From assembly GCA_030539985.1 (NCBI GenBank), contig JAUNXD010000055.1, forward strand, positions 1-8,852: a stretch of DNA of 8,852 nt, given 5' to 3'. Positions 1 to 5,663 of this stretch are shown here, in pieces. Numbering within the stretch: the first letter of the stretch is position 1; every line of letters begins with the position of its first letter. Source of the DNA: Methanobrevibacter sp. Its GTDB lineage: Archaea; Methanobacteriota; Methanobacteria; Methanobacteriales; Methanobacteriaceae. The notes under the pieces are model-generated. The model saw only the letters and a program-made list of their open reading frames with translations, searched no databases and was not told where the DNA came from. The translations under genes were made by a program, and so were the position numbers.

Positions 1-281
1 GCAAAATCATGGCTCAAGCTGTAAAAGATTTAAGTGATTGCGACATTTCTATCGCAACAACAGCAGGAATCGGTCGTGGAGGAATATGCATTATCAGCGA
101 TGAATATAAAATTACAACTACAACCAACGTTTATGCAAACCTATGTGAGAATAATAGTGAAGAACTATTCCAAAGATCCGAAGATGGAATCAGAAAAGCA
201 TTAGAAATTGTTTTACTACTTCTAAACAATAAATTTGATGAAATTGAATCTTTTGAAAATGTTGAAGTTAAAAAAGTTTAA
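1..281 (+). CDS. UPF0254 family protein, 3' end only
   Basis: This is the C-terminal part of a gene that enters from the left edge; the reading frame is open from the first base, so the ATG at 9 is probably an internal methionine. The visible 90-odd residues contain a Gly-rich stretch (TTAGIGRGGICIISD), then TTTTNVYANL and a helical tail with RSEDGIRKALEIVLLLL. I recognise this pattern as the end of the UPF0254 family (Pfam PF06787 as I recall it), found mainly in methanogens. The family may be related to HcgF of the [Fe]-hydrogenase cofactor pathway, but I am not certain of that link and assign no reaction. The stop codon lies 2 nt from the stop of the convergent DGC gene. The assignment is moderately sure because the N-terminal half is missing. 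Confidence 0.72.
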   Translation, partial: KIMAQAVKDLSDCDISIATTAGIGRGGICIISDEYKITTTTNVYANLCENNSEELFQRSEDGIRKALEIVLLLLNNKFDEIESFENVEVKKV

Positions 282-283
282 TT

Positions 284-661
284 TCAAATATTTTCCAATT
301 CCTTTAAAATATATTTTTTAAGTATTGTCACTGCCTTTTCGCCATCTCCGTCAAGCCTTACGGCATCCAAAGGATTTAAATCATATGCTTTTACTACAGC
401 ATCAGCTGAGATATTTTTAATTGATTCAACATTCTTTTCATTTAAAATTACTGATGCACAATCATCCCCGCAGCCGGTCACTGTCACTATTTTTGCATCA
501 TCAAGTATTGGTGAGCAGTTATTTGGTTGAGCGGAATATTCTGTGATGCATGCTGCAACAATATTTTCGTTTTCCAAAGCCAATTCTACACTGGCCGCCC
601 TTACAACCAAACCTAACGGACTTAATCCGCTGCATGAAACCAAAGCTATTTTATCATTCAT
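284..661 (-). CDS. DGC-domain putative zinc-binding protein
   Basis: A 125-residue cytoplasmic protein resembling the DGC domain family (PF08859), small proteins with conserved cysteines thought to bind zinc; their biochemical role is not established. Visible features are an N-terminal strand ending in Cys10-Ser-Gly (VSCSGLSPLGLVVRAAS), Cys38 in the ITEYSAQ region, Cys49, and the signature region TGCGDDCAS with Cys64 and Cys68. The signature usually reads DGC; here it is TGC followed by GDDC. There is no signal peptide or membrane segment. The start ATG overlaps the stop of the upstream ferredoxin gene as ATGA, and GGGAG lies 9 nt before it, so translation is probably coupled. It is the last gene of the three-gene operon starting at 2559. 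The family is fairly sure, the function unknown. Confidence 0.75.
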   Translation of the reverse strand: MNDKIALVSCSGLSPLGLVVRAASVELALENENIVAACITEYSAQPNNCSPILDDAKIVTVTGCGDDCASVILNEKNVESIKNISADAVVKAYDLNPLDAVRLDGDGEKAVTILKKYILKELENI

Positions 662-1374
662 TTTTTCATTCTCCCATATCTTTTTTTGACTTTATCATAA
701 CCCCTTTTGTAAAAAGGACAGAAAGTTATGCATTTGCTGCATCCCTCACGGTGTGCAGTGCACTGTTTTCTTAAAAAGTTGCCTTCCTCATCAAATACCT
801 TTTCAGGACATCTGTCAATGCATACGCCACAGGTAGAACAGTAATCCCTAACCCATTCAAGGGAATTTTCACTTTTAAATGGCAGATTTTCAATAGATGT
901 CTTTATCATGAAAAAGCCGAGGTTCAAACCTTCCTCGAACATGCACATGTTGCTTCGGGTAATGACCGCTTCATTTGACTGCAGGGCAATTGCCCTTAAG
1001 CTTACCCTGTCATCCAGAGGATTTATCAAATCGGCCTTAAAGCCACATTCCCTTAAGATATCTGCCAGGGCAAATGTTTTGATGCCGAATTCCTGAAATT
1101 CCTCATCCATCAATTTGCATTTTTCCTTTGAGGGATCCATTTTAAGTATGTCGTCAGACATCGTATATTTAAGGATTACTATATTGTCCCAGTCAATGTT
1201 CCATTCGCTTTTAAATTCATCGCTTAGTTTGGAATAGCTTACACCTGCAAACCTGGAAGCAATGGCAATGTCTTGAAATTCCTGTAAAAGAGCGTCTGAG
1301 ATGGTTGTTTTTGGTTCTTGAGGATTTTCTATTTGATAAAAATTAGGTGTAGGTTGATGATACCTGAATCTCAT
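658..1374 (-). CDS. QueG-related 4Fe-4S double-cluster protein
   Basis: A 238-residue iron-sulfur protein. The C-terminus carries two ferredoxin-type clusters: C179-x2-C182-x2-C185-x3-C189-P, and C205 with C212-x2-C215-x3-C219-P. The interleaved spacing and GCSKC-x3-CP resemble the C-terminal part of epoxyqueuosine reductase (QueG, COG1600) and reductive-dehalogenase-like proteins. Residues 132-165, with a Gly-Phe-Phe followed by a short acidic-hydrophobic segment, sit where QueG has its W-F-F-L-G-E region. The N-terminal half is shorter than in QueG (usually 300-380 aa), so I cannot tell whether it still binds cobalamin. It probably transfers electrons or performs a reduction in the cytoplasm; the substrate is unknown. 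It starts 9 nt after the aminotransferase stop, with a weak AGGT ribosome site overlapping that stop, and overlaps the DGC gene by 4 nt. Confidence 0.78.
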   Translation of the reverse strand: MRFRYHQPTPNFYQIENPQEPKTTISDALLQEFQDIAIASRFAGVSYSKLSDEFKSEWNIDWDNIVILKYTMSDDILKMDPSKEKCKLMDEEFQEFGIKTFALADILRECGFKADLINPLDDRVSLRAIALQSNEAVITRSNMCMFEEGLNLGFFMIKTSIENLPFKSENSLEWVRDYCSTCGVCIDRCPEKVFDEEGNFLRKQCTAHREGCSKCITFCPFYKRGYDKVKKRYGRMKK

Positions 1375-1383
1375 ACCATTAAC

Positions 1384-2559
1384 CTAGTTTTTTCTTAAGG
1401 CCTCTACGGCTTTTGGGAATTCCTGGCAGAATACCTTTATCTCGTCTGTTGGAATTGAGAAGCTGATACGCAGGTATCTGTCTCCAAAGTCTTCAGAAGT
1501 GTATTCCCCTTCCCTTGTAAATAATTTTTTCTCAATGAGATAATTTGACATTACCTTAGGATCAATTCCTGCGCCTGACAAATCTATTACCATCATGTTT
1601 GCATCAGACGGATAGACAGGTAGGAACACTCCTTCAATAGGTTCGATCATTTCATTGATAAGCCTTTGGTTTTCAAAACAGGTTTCGCGCATTTCATCAA
1701 ACCATTGGGATTTTGATTTTAAACCTGCGATTGCACCATACTGTGAAATGATGTTTACTCCCAAATCATTGACTACAGCATTTTTGATGGCATCGATTAT
1801 CGGTTTTGAGGATATTACACCGCCGATTCTTAAACCTGCCATTCCAAATATTTTTGAAAAGCTGTATATTGTCAGGGTCTGACCCGGAGCGTAGTTTTCA
1901 ACAAGGAAATGGTCACGTGCAAAGTCCTTGTATGTAATGTCATGCAATAAGTATAAATCGTTTTCCTTTGCGATTTCTGCAAATTCTTTTAACTCGTCTT
2001 CAGTGTATGAGGAGCCCAATGGATTAAGCGGGTCAATCAAAATAACCATGCGTGTATTTTCATCCATGTTTTGCCTTAACAAATCCGGAGTCAATTTATA
2101 GTCATTTTCTTCAAAGTATATTGGAACGTACCTTACTTCACCGGCGAAACGGTTAGCAAAGTCTCCGATGATGAAGTAACCCGGATCTGACAATATGACA
2201 TTGTCTTCAGGTTCAAGAAGAGCCTGCATAACAAGGTATAATGATTCTGTTGCACCTGAGGTGAGCAGCACTTCCAGATCCTTGAAATCCAAGTCGTCCA
2301 AAATAAGCTGTTTGAGTTCTGAAAATCCTTCTGGGGCAGGATATTTGCAATATGTCTTTTCCCGGATGGCTTCAATCATCGCATTGGAGATTGTATCGCC
2401 ATGCAAATGGTTGGTATTTTGTCCCATCCAAATCATGTCCTTGTCCATATACATGTCTTCAAAAAAGTCATTTGCACATTCATAGCCTTCCGGAGGCACC
2501 CTTTCAGTTTTTTGAAACTTTTTTTTCGGGTGTTTAATATCAAAATCCTTATCCCTCAT
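1384..2559 (-). CDS. PLP-dependent class I/II aminotransferase
   Basis: A 391-residue fold-type I aminotransferase, close to the usual 380-400 aa. Visible family landmarks in order: the cofactor-phosphate loop SGATES (101-106), the NP motif as DPLNPLG (176-182), HD-I-T-Y with Asp207 to the pyridine nitrogen and Tyr210, Lys236 in SFSKIFGMAGLRIGG as the Schiff-base lysine with Arg244, and Arg364 in YLRISFS, which normally binds the substrate alpha-carboxylate. All catalytic residues are present, so it should be active; the amino-acid substrate cannot be read from sequence. It differs from typical AspB-type enzymes in having LNPLG rather than NPTG and DITY rather than DEIY. It heads the operon with the Fe-S and DGC genes. 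GTGAT just before the ATG serves as ribosome site. Confidence 0.9.
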   Translation of the reverse strand: MRDKDFDIKHPKKKFQKTERVPPEGYECANDFFEDMYMDKDMIWMGQNTNHLHGDTISNAMIEAIREKTYCKYPAPEGFSELKQLILDDLDFKDLEVLLTSGATESLYLVMQALLEPEDNVILSDPGYFIIGDFANRFAGEVRYVPIYFEENDYKLTPDLLRQNMDENTRMVILIDPLNPLGSSYTEDELKEFAEIAKENDLYLLHDITYKDFARDHFLVENYAPGQTLTIYSFSKIFGMAGLRIGGVISSKPIIDAIKNAVVNDLGVNIISQYGAIAGLKSKSQWFDEMRETCFENQRLINEMIEPIEGVFLPVYPSDANMMVIDLSGAGIDPKVMSNYLIEKKLFTREGEYTSEDFGDRYLRISFSIPTDEIKVFCQEFPKAVEALRKN

Positions 2560-2600
2560 ATTATCACACTAAAACATTCCAAAATAAATATATATTTTTA
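2560..2600 (-). promoter_or_regulatory. promoter of the aminotransferase operon
   Basis: On the - strand an AT-rich TATA-like element (AAATATATATTTA) is centred near 2592, which would place the transcript start near 2568, some 9 nt before the ATG at 2559. A short leader containing GTGAT, complementary to the 3' end of archaeal 16S rRNA, precedes the start codon. The element is predicted by position and composition only. Confidence 0.5.
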
Positions 2601-2618
2601 ATTGTTAATAAAATTATC

Positions 2619-3323
2619 TTAAACAATGCCATTTGAAGTGATGGAAAATGTCACTTGCCGTCCTTCGGCAATGCTTCTGTGACGCTTCAAGGTGGCAATT
2701 CTCTCATCGGTTTCATCTCCACGTTCAAGCTTAACAATGACCTTGCTGATGTATTCAATAATGTCTCCGCCTACCGCCTTGACTTCGCTGTTTCCCTCAT
2801 CATCAAATGAATTATAAATCTGATTTGTAATGATTACCGCAATGTCATATTTGCGGGCGATGTTTGAGAGAAGATGAATCTGTTTTCTGAGCTCCTTGCT
2901 CAGCTTATATGATTTCATGTCATCGACACGGTACAGCGCAACGGCAGAGTCAAGAACAATCAAATCAACATCCTCATGGTTTTTTCTAAGCCATACGTCA
3001 ACTGACCTTAAGATGTCATTCTGCTCCTGAAAAGTGGTGGGTTCAAAAACTATTATGTTATTGGCAACTTTTGAAAAGTCAGGTCCTGAAATTTGCTTTA
3101 TCCTATCGATTGAGATTCCGCCTTCAGTATCCATATAGATTACTTTCTTATTGTTTTTTGCAACATTGACCGCCAGAGCCAATGTGACGTTGCTTTTGCC
3201 TGAACTTGGAGCTCCGAATATCTGGGTTATAACGCCCTTTTCAAATCCCCCGTCCAGCAGTTCGTCAAGTGATGAACCGGATGGGATTTTATGATTGTCT
3301 TCAAAATTGGCCAATACCTTCAT
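2619..3323 (-). CDS. radB: DNA repair and recombination protein RadB
   Basis: RadB is the archaeal RecA/RadA paralogue that acts in homologous recombination as an accessory ATPase. From the chosen start the protein has 234 residues, typical for RadB, and lacks the N-terminal helix-hairpin-helix domain of RadA. Visible motifs: SGSSLDELLDGG (15-26), Walker A GAPSSGKS (37-44), YMDTEGG (63-69), Walker B LIVLD (121-125), TNQIYN (166-171), and VKAVGGDIIEY with the C-terminal KLKRHRS-like segment (ATLKRHRSIAEGR). The frame stays open to 3362, but those 13 extra residues overlap a strong TATA-like sequence, so the ATG at 3323 is preferred. No ribosome site precedes it, which points to a leaderless mRNA. 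It lies downstream of, and on the same strand as, the Sua5 gene but has its own promoter. Confidence 0.93.
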   Translation of the reverse strand: MKVLANFEDNHKIPSGSSLDELLDGGFEKGVITQIFGAPSSGKSNVTLALAVNVAKNNKKVIYMDTEGGISIDRIKQISGPDFSKVANNIIVFEPTTFQEQNDILRSVDVWLRKNHEDVDLIVLDSAVALYRVDDMKSYKLSKELRKQIHLLSNIARKYDIAVIITNQIYNSFDDEGNSEVKAVGGDIIEYISKVIVKLERGDETDERIATLKRHRSIAEGRQVTFSITSNGIV

Positions 3324-3334
3324 GATACAATATT

Positions 3335-3359
3335 GACTTTTATAAAATATATAATTTAA
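3335..3359 (-). promoter_or_regulatory. radB promoter
   Basis: The - strand reads AAATTATATATTTTATAAAAG, in overlapping pieces, between about 3358 and 3338. A TATA box centred near 3350 predicts a transcript start within a few nucleotides of the ATG at 3323, that is, a leaderless message. This is the main reason for rejecting the longer reading frame beginning at 3362. Confidence 0.55.
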
Positions 3360-3370
3360 CAAAAAAAATT
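3360..3370 (-). terminator. T8 terminator after the Sua5 gene
   Basis: Directly after the Sua5 stop codon the - strand has an uninterrupted run of eight T (complement of A at 3361-3368). Archaeal RNA polymerase terminates on such U-tracts without needing a hairpin. It sits immediately upstream of the radB TATA region, so terminator and next promoter occupy about 35 bp. Confidence 0.55.
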
Positions 3371-3373
3371 CAA

Positions 3374-3955
3374 TTATTTTCTTATTATCTTCGGTTTAAA
3401 TCCTGTCAAATCGATGATTGAAGAAGGATGGCCTGAACTTAAATCGCCAACGTCAATGACCAAATCAACTTCACAGTCAAGCTGCTTTAAAATCTCCGAT
3501 GGAGTGGACAGCATTTCATCGTCAGATAAATTCGCACTGGTAGTGGTTATCGGGAAAATTGCCGCAAGCCTTCGTGCAATTTCACAGTCCGGAACCCTGA
3601 CACCGACATGTGACAATCCGCTTGTGACGGATCTCGGAACTATCTTTCTTTTGTTTAAGATGAACGTGTAGGGTCCGGGAAGATACTTGCTTATGGTTTG
3701 CCTTTGGCTTAATGAAACCTTTGCAACCAAATCAACAGCCCCAACGTCACTGACAAGTATTGAGAGAGGCTTGAGATAACTTCTCTTTTTAATATCGAAA
3801 ATTCTTCTGACAGCCCTGCCGTCAAATATATTTGCGCCTAACCCATAAACAGTGTCGGTAGGATACAGCACTATGCCTCCATGGGCCAATACATTTATTG
3901 CCTCATCAATAATGTTTTCATCAAATTCGTTGAGATTGGTTTTGATTATCTTCAT
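3374..3955 (-). CDS. L-threonylcarbamoyladenylate synthase (YrdC/Sua5 type)
   Basis: This enzyme makes threonylcarbamoyl-AMP from threonine, bicarbonate and ATP, the first step of t6A formation at position 37 of ANN-decoding tRNAs; the KEOPS complex then transfers the group. The 193-residue protein is a YrdC domain alone. Visible are GGIVLYPTDTVYGLG (26-40), the basic patch KKRSYLKPLS (56-65) of the nucleotide site, LPGPYTFIL (92-100), VGVRVPD (117-123) and TTTSANLS (137-144). It lacks the extra C-terminal Sua5 domain seen in many archaeal Sua5 proteins of about 340 aa, so it resembles the short TsaC form. An AGGTAAG ribosome site lies about 7 nt before the ATG. It is divergent from the lipid synthase gene. 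Confidence 0.92.
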   Translation of the reverse strand: MKIIKTNLNEFDENIIDEAINVLAHGGIVLYPTDTVYGLGANIFDGRAVRRIFDIKKRSYLKPLSILVSDVGAVDLVAKVSLSQRQTISKYLPGPYTFILNKRKIVPRSVTSGLSHVGVRVPDCEIARRLAAIFPITTTSANLSDDEMLSTPSEILKQLDCEVDLVIDVGDLSSGHPSSIIDLTGFKPKIIRK

Positions 3956-4001
3956 TTAACTTACCTAACAATTATATTATATAAAATCTTTAATATAAAT
4001 T
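3956..4001. promoter_or_regulatory. compact divergent promoter region
   Basis: These 46 bp must hold both promoters of the divergent Sua5 (-) and archaetidylinositol-phosphate synthase (+) genes. On the + strand TTATATAAAATC (3977-3988) would start transcription close to the ATG at 4002, which has no ribosome site before it, suggesting a leaderless mRNA. On the - strand TTTATATTAAAG (about 4000-3989) would start near 3971, giving a short leader that contains the AGGTAAG ribosome site. The two elements are adjacent, so pre-initiation complexes might exclude one another. Confidence 0.55.
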
Positions 4002-4568
4002 ATGCTTCAAAGTTTAAGACCACTACTGACAAAAATACTGAACCCTGTTGCCCGAAATCTCAACATCAATCCAAATATCGTAACCATAATCTCGCCCTTC
4101 GTTGCGGTCATTGCGGCTTACGGATTTGCAAACCACATGCTCATTTTAGGATGTGCTGCAATACTGTTTTCAGGATTTCTGGATGTTGTTGACGGCGCAG
4201 TTGCAAGATACCATGACAGATCATCCAAATTCGGAGCGTTCCTTGACTCCACAATGGACAGGTTTGCAGATGCAATAATATATATTGGAATCATATTTGG
4301 AGGATACTGCGACTGGTTTGTCGGCATTTTGGCGATTCATTCTGCAATAACTGTGAGTTATGTTCGTGCAAGAGCCGAATCACAGGGAGCGGAGTGCAAC
4401 ATTGGAATTGCCGAAAGGGCAGTCAGAATGATTATCTTAATGGTTGGAGCATTGATTGGATACTTTATTGGAGATATCTACTTTACCTATGTGATTTATT
4501 TATTAGTTATCTTATCATACTTTACCGTCGCACAAAGGATATTACACGTATGGAGGCAGTTGAAATGA
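4002..4568 (+). CDS. archaetidylinositol phosphate synthase
   Basis: A CDP-alcohol phosphatidyltransferase of 188 residues that should join CDP-archaeol with myo-inositol phosphate to give archaetidylinositol phosphate, a step in archaeal membrane ether-lipid synthesis. The family signature is complete: D61-x2-D64-G65-x2-A68-R69, then G78-x3-D82-x3-D86; these Asp residues bind Mg2+ and the CDP group. About five to six hydrophobic membrane segments can be seen (roughly 25-43, 46-60, 90-104, 106-120, 142-158, 160-178). The N-terminus (LRPLLTKILNPVARNLNINPN) and the DGAVARYHDR...FGAFLDSTMDRFADAIIY region match the methanobacterial enzyme as I remember it. No ribosome site precedes the ATG; the mRNA is probably leaderless. 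The gene is coupled to DUF357 by an ATGA overlap. Confidence 0.88.
   Translation: MLQSLRPLLTKILNPVARNLNINPNIVTIISPFVAVIAAYGFANHMLILGCAAILFSGFLDVVDGAVARYHDRSSKFGAFLDSTMDRFADAIIYIGIIFGGYCDWFVGILAIHSAITVSYVRARAESQGAECNIGIAERAVRMIILMVGALIGYFIGDIYFTYVIYLLVILSYFTVAQRILHVWRQLK
4552..4556 (+). promoter_or_regulatory. ribosome binding site deciding the DUF357 start
   Basis: GGAGG lies within the last codons of the lipid synthase gene, 8 nt upstream of the ATG at 4565. This spacing fits that start and not the in-frame ATG at 4550, which immediately precedes the motif. Confidence 0.75.
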
Positions 4569-4807
4569 GTGAACTTGAAAGCCCGGAAAAGATAGCAAAG
4601 GACATTGCAAAACTGGAGAGGAATTTAAACCAAGTAGCTCACATTGAGTTTGAAGGAAAGGAAAAGGAAGTTTACGACAGGGCAATTGATTATTGGAACG
4701 ATTCAAAATATTACCTTGAAAAAAAAGACATGAGGACTGCATTCGGATGTATCGAATACAGTCACGGACTGCTGGATGCATTAAGGATGATTCATGGAAT
4801 TATTTAA
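4565..4807 (+). CDS. DUF357 family protein
   Basis: An 80-residue, mostly helical archaeal protein of the DUF357 family; no function is established. Visible are a first helix (ESPEKIAKDIAKLERNLNQV), EGKEKEVYDRAIDYWNDSKYYLEKKD, and FGCIEYSHGLLDALRMIHG, the typical two- to three-helix layout with a conserved Tyr-x2-DS-x-YYLEK-like core. The open frame extends back to 4394 inside the lipid gene, but the ATG at 4565 is chosen because GGAGG at 4552-4556 lies 8 nt before it and it overlaps the upstream stop as ATGA, which implies translational coupling. The stop overlaps the stop of the convergent RhuM-like gene. Confidence 0.85.
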   Translation: MSELESPEKIAKDIAKLERNLNQVAHIEFEGKEKEVYDRAIDYWNDSKYYLEKKDMRTAFGCIEYSHGLLDALRMIHGII

Positions 4808-5292
4808 ACTCCCAAATCATCCAAACGAGCCTGTTTGACCTCACGAACATCATCAACCAGATTATCAAAATAGTGTTGTCCAAATACCGAACCGTATTTT
4901 AATGATTCCTCATCTAAAATGAATCCTTTGATTAGATATTCACTCAATTGTTTAATGAACCATTTTCTCATAAGTATCGCACTTTTTGATTTTACCCCGT
5001 AGGCAACTGAGATAATGACATCAAGATTGTAGAAGGTTTCAGTCATTATAGAATAATCTTCCATTTCATATGTTAATTCAGCAGATGAGGCATCTTCAGA
5101 TAACTCTTCGTCATTGAAAATCCTTTTTAAATGTTTTTCAATAATGGAATCATCTACATCGAAAAATTCTGCCAATGACATTTGATTTGCCCACAATGTT
5201 TCGCAATCCCCATCAACAATCGCATCAATTGATACTGCACCTTCATCACCAATGAAAAGCAAAGTCTTTTGAATTTGATTTACTTCTTGCAT
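4804..5292 (-). CDS. RhuM-like protein, short form
   Basis: A 162-residue protein resembling the N-terminal domain of the RhuM virulence-protein family (PF13310 as I recall), common in bacterial and archaeal accessory regions; its biochemical role is not known. Residues 32-66 (TLWANQMSLAEFF...KHLKRIFNDEEL) match the winged-helix-like RhuM segment that normally reads VWLTQAQMAELF...HIKNIFxEGEL. Residues 85-130 contain the hallmark FYNLDVIISVAYGVKSK and WFIKQLSEYLIKGFILDEESLK. Full RhuM proteins run to about 330 aa; this one ends at DDVREVKQARLDDLGV, shortly after the conserved core, so the C-terminal half is absent. The frame is intact, so it may be a stand-alone DNA-binding protein rather than a decaying gene. 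GGT lies before the ATG as a weak ribosome site. It is convergent with DUF357, sharing stop-codon bases. Confidence 0.78.
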   Translation of the reverse strand: MQEVNQIQKTLLFIGDEGAVSIDAIVDGDCETLWANQMSLAEFFDVDDSIIEKHLKRIFNDEELSEDASSAELTYEMEDYSIMTETFYNLDVIISVAYGVKSKSAILMRKWFIKQLSEYLIKGFILDEESLKYGSVFGQHYFDNLVDDVREVKQARLDDLGV

Positions 5293-5304
5293 AATAATAC
5301 CTTA

Positions 5305-5345
5305 ATTTTATTTTTAAAAATTCTTATTAAATATTATATTAAATT
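5305..5345 (-). promoter_or_regulatory. putative promoter of the RhuM-like gene
   Basis: On the - strand TTTAATATAATATTTAA (about 5343-5327) is a TATA-like element centred near 5335; it would give a transcript start near 5310 and a leader of about 18 nt before the ATG at 5292. A second AT-rich block (TTTTTAAAAATA) lies closer. The tandem repeat array begins about 35 bp upstream of the TATA element. Confidence 0.4.
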
Positions 5346-5378
5346 ACAAAATTTATAAGTTTTTTGTTGTAAATTAAG

Positions 5379-5492
5379 GCAATTTTACAAGGTAAAAGCA
5401 ATATTACAAACTCACAACAATTTTTGAATGTAAAAGCAATATTACGAAGTGAGAACAATTTTACAAACCAAATGCAATTTCCAAAAAAAGAG
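5379..5492. repeat. six-unit 19-bp tandem repeat array
   Basis: Six units begin at 5379, 5398, 5417, 5436, 5455 and 5474, exactly 19 bp apart with no gap. Each starts with the core RCAATWTTAC or a close variant (unit 3 has ACAATTTTTG, unit 6 GCAATTTCC). The core is almost palindromic (GCAATATTAC against GTAATATTGC). Units 2 and 4 share an identical 16-mer with the preceding GTAAAA (5392-5407 and 5430-5445), so a 38-bp higher-order repeat is also visible. The array lies 87-200 bp upstream of the RhuM-like start codon. It contains no coding frame. It may be an operator cluster; the binding factor is unknown. Confidence 0.8.
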
Positions 5493-5631
5493 AGCATGTT
5501 AGTGGAAACATAGAATACAAAATTGATTTTTACTGATTTTAAAATCTATTTATACTATTTTAAAGATTGATAATTGTTTAAATACTAAAAATAACAGGTC
5601 AAAATTTGTTTTAATTAAAAATAAGTATTTT
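5493..5631. other. AT-rich non-coding remainder
   Basis: No gene, RNA structure or ribosome site is apparent here. A perfect 12-bp palindrome GATTTTAAAATC lies at 5535-5546, and a short inverted repeat (ATGTT...AACAT) at about 5495-5510; either could arise by chance at this base composition. Together with the promoter and the repeat array it makes up the 371-bp gap between the RhuM-like and ABC ATPase genes. Confidence 0.4.
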
Positions 5632-5643
5632 AAAAAAAGAGAA
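5632..5643 (-). terminator. T7 terminator of the exporter operon
   Basis: Twenty-odd bases after the ATPase stop codon the - strand reads TTTTCTCTTTTTTT, a pyrimidine tract ending in seven T (complement of A at 5632-5638). No strong hairpin precedes it; an archaeal U-tract terminator is the simplest reading. Confidence 0.5.
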
Positions 5644-5663
5644 AATATGAGTAAAATTGAAAA

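Noticed and set aside
2195..2601. Several open frames antisense to the aminotransferase start
   Set aside because: They are antisense to a gene with complete catalytic motifs and lack recognisable domains or ribosome sites.
3324..3362. 13-residue extension of RadB
   Set aside because: It runs over the TATA-like promoter and is absent from the usual RadB N-terminus.
4394..4564. N-terminal extension of DUF357
   Set aside because: It overlaps the lipid synthase frame; the GGAGG site and ATGA overlap place the start at 4565.
5379..5492. CRISPR array
   Set aside because: The 19-bp units are contiguous, degenerate and without unique spacers; no cas gene is present.
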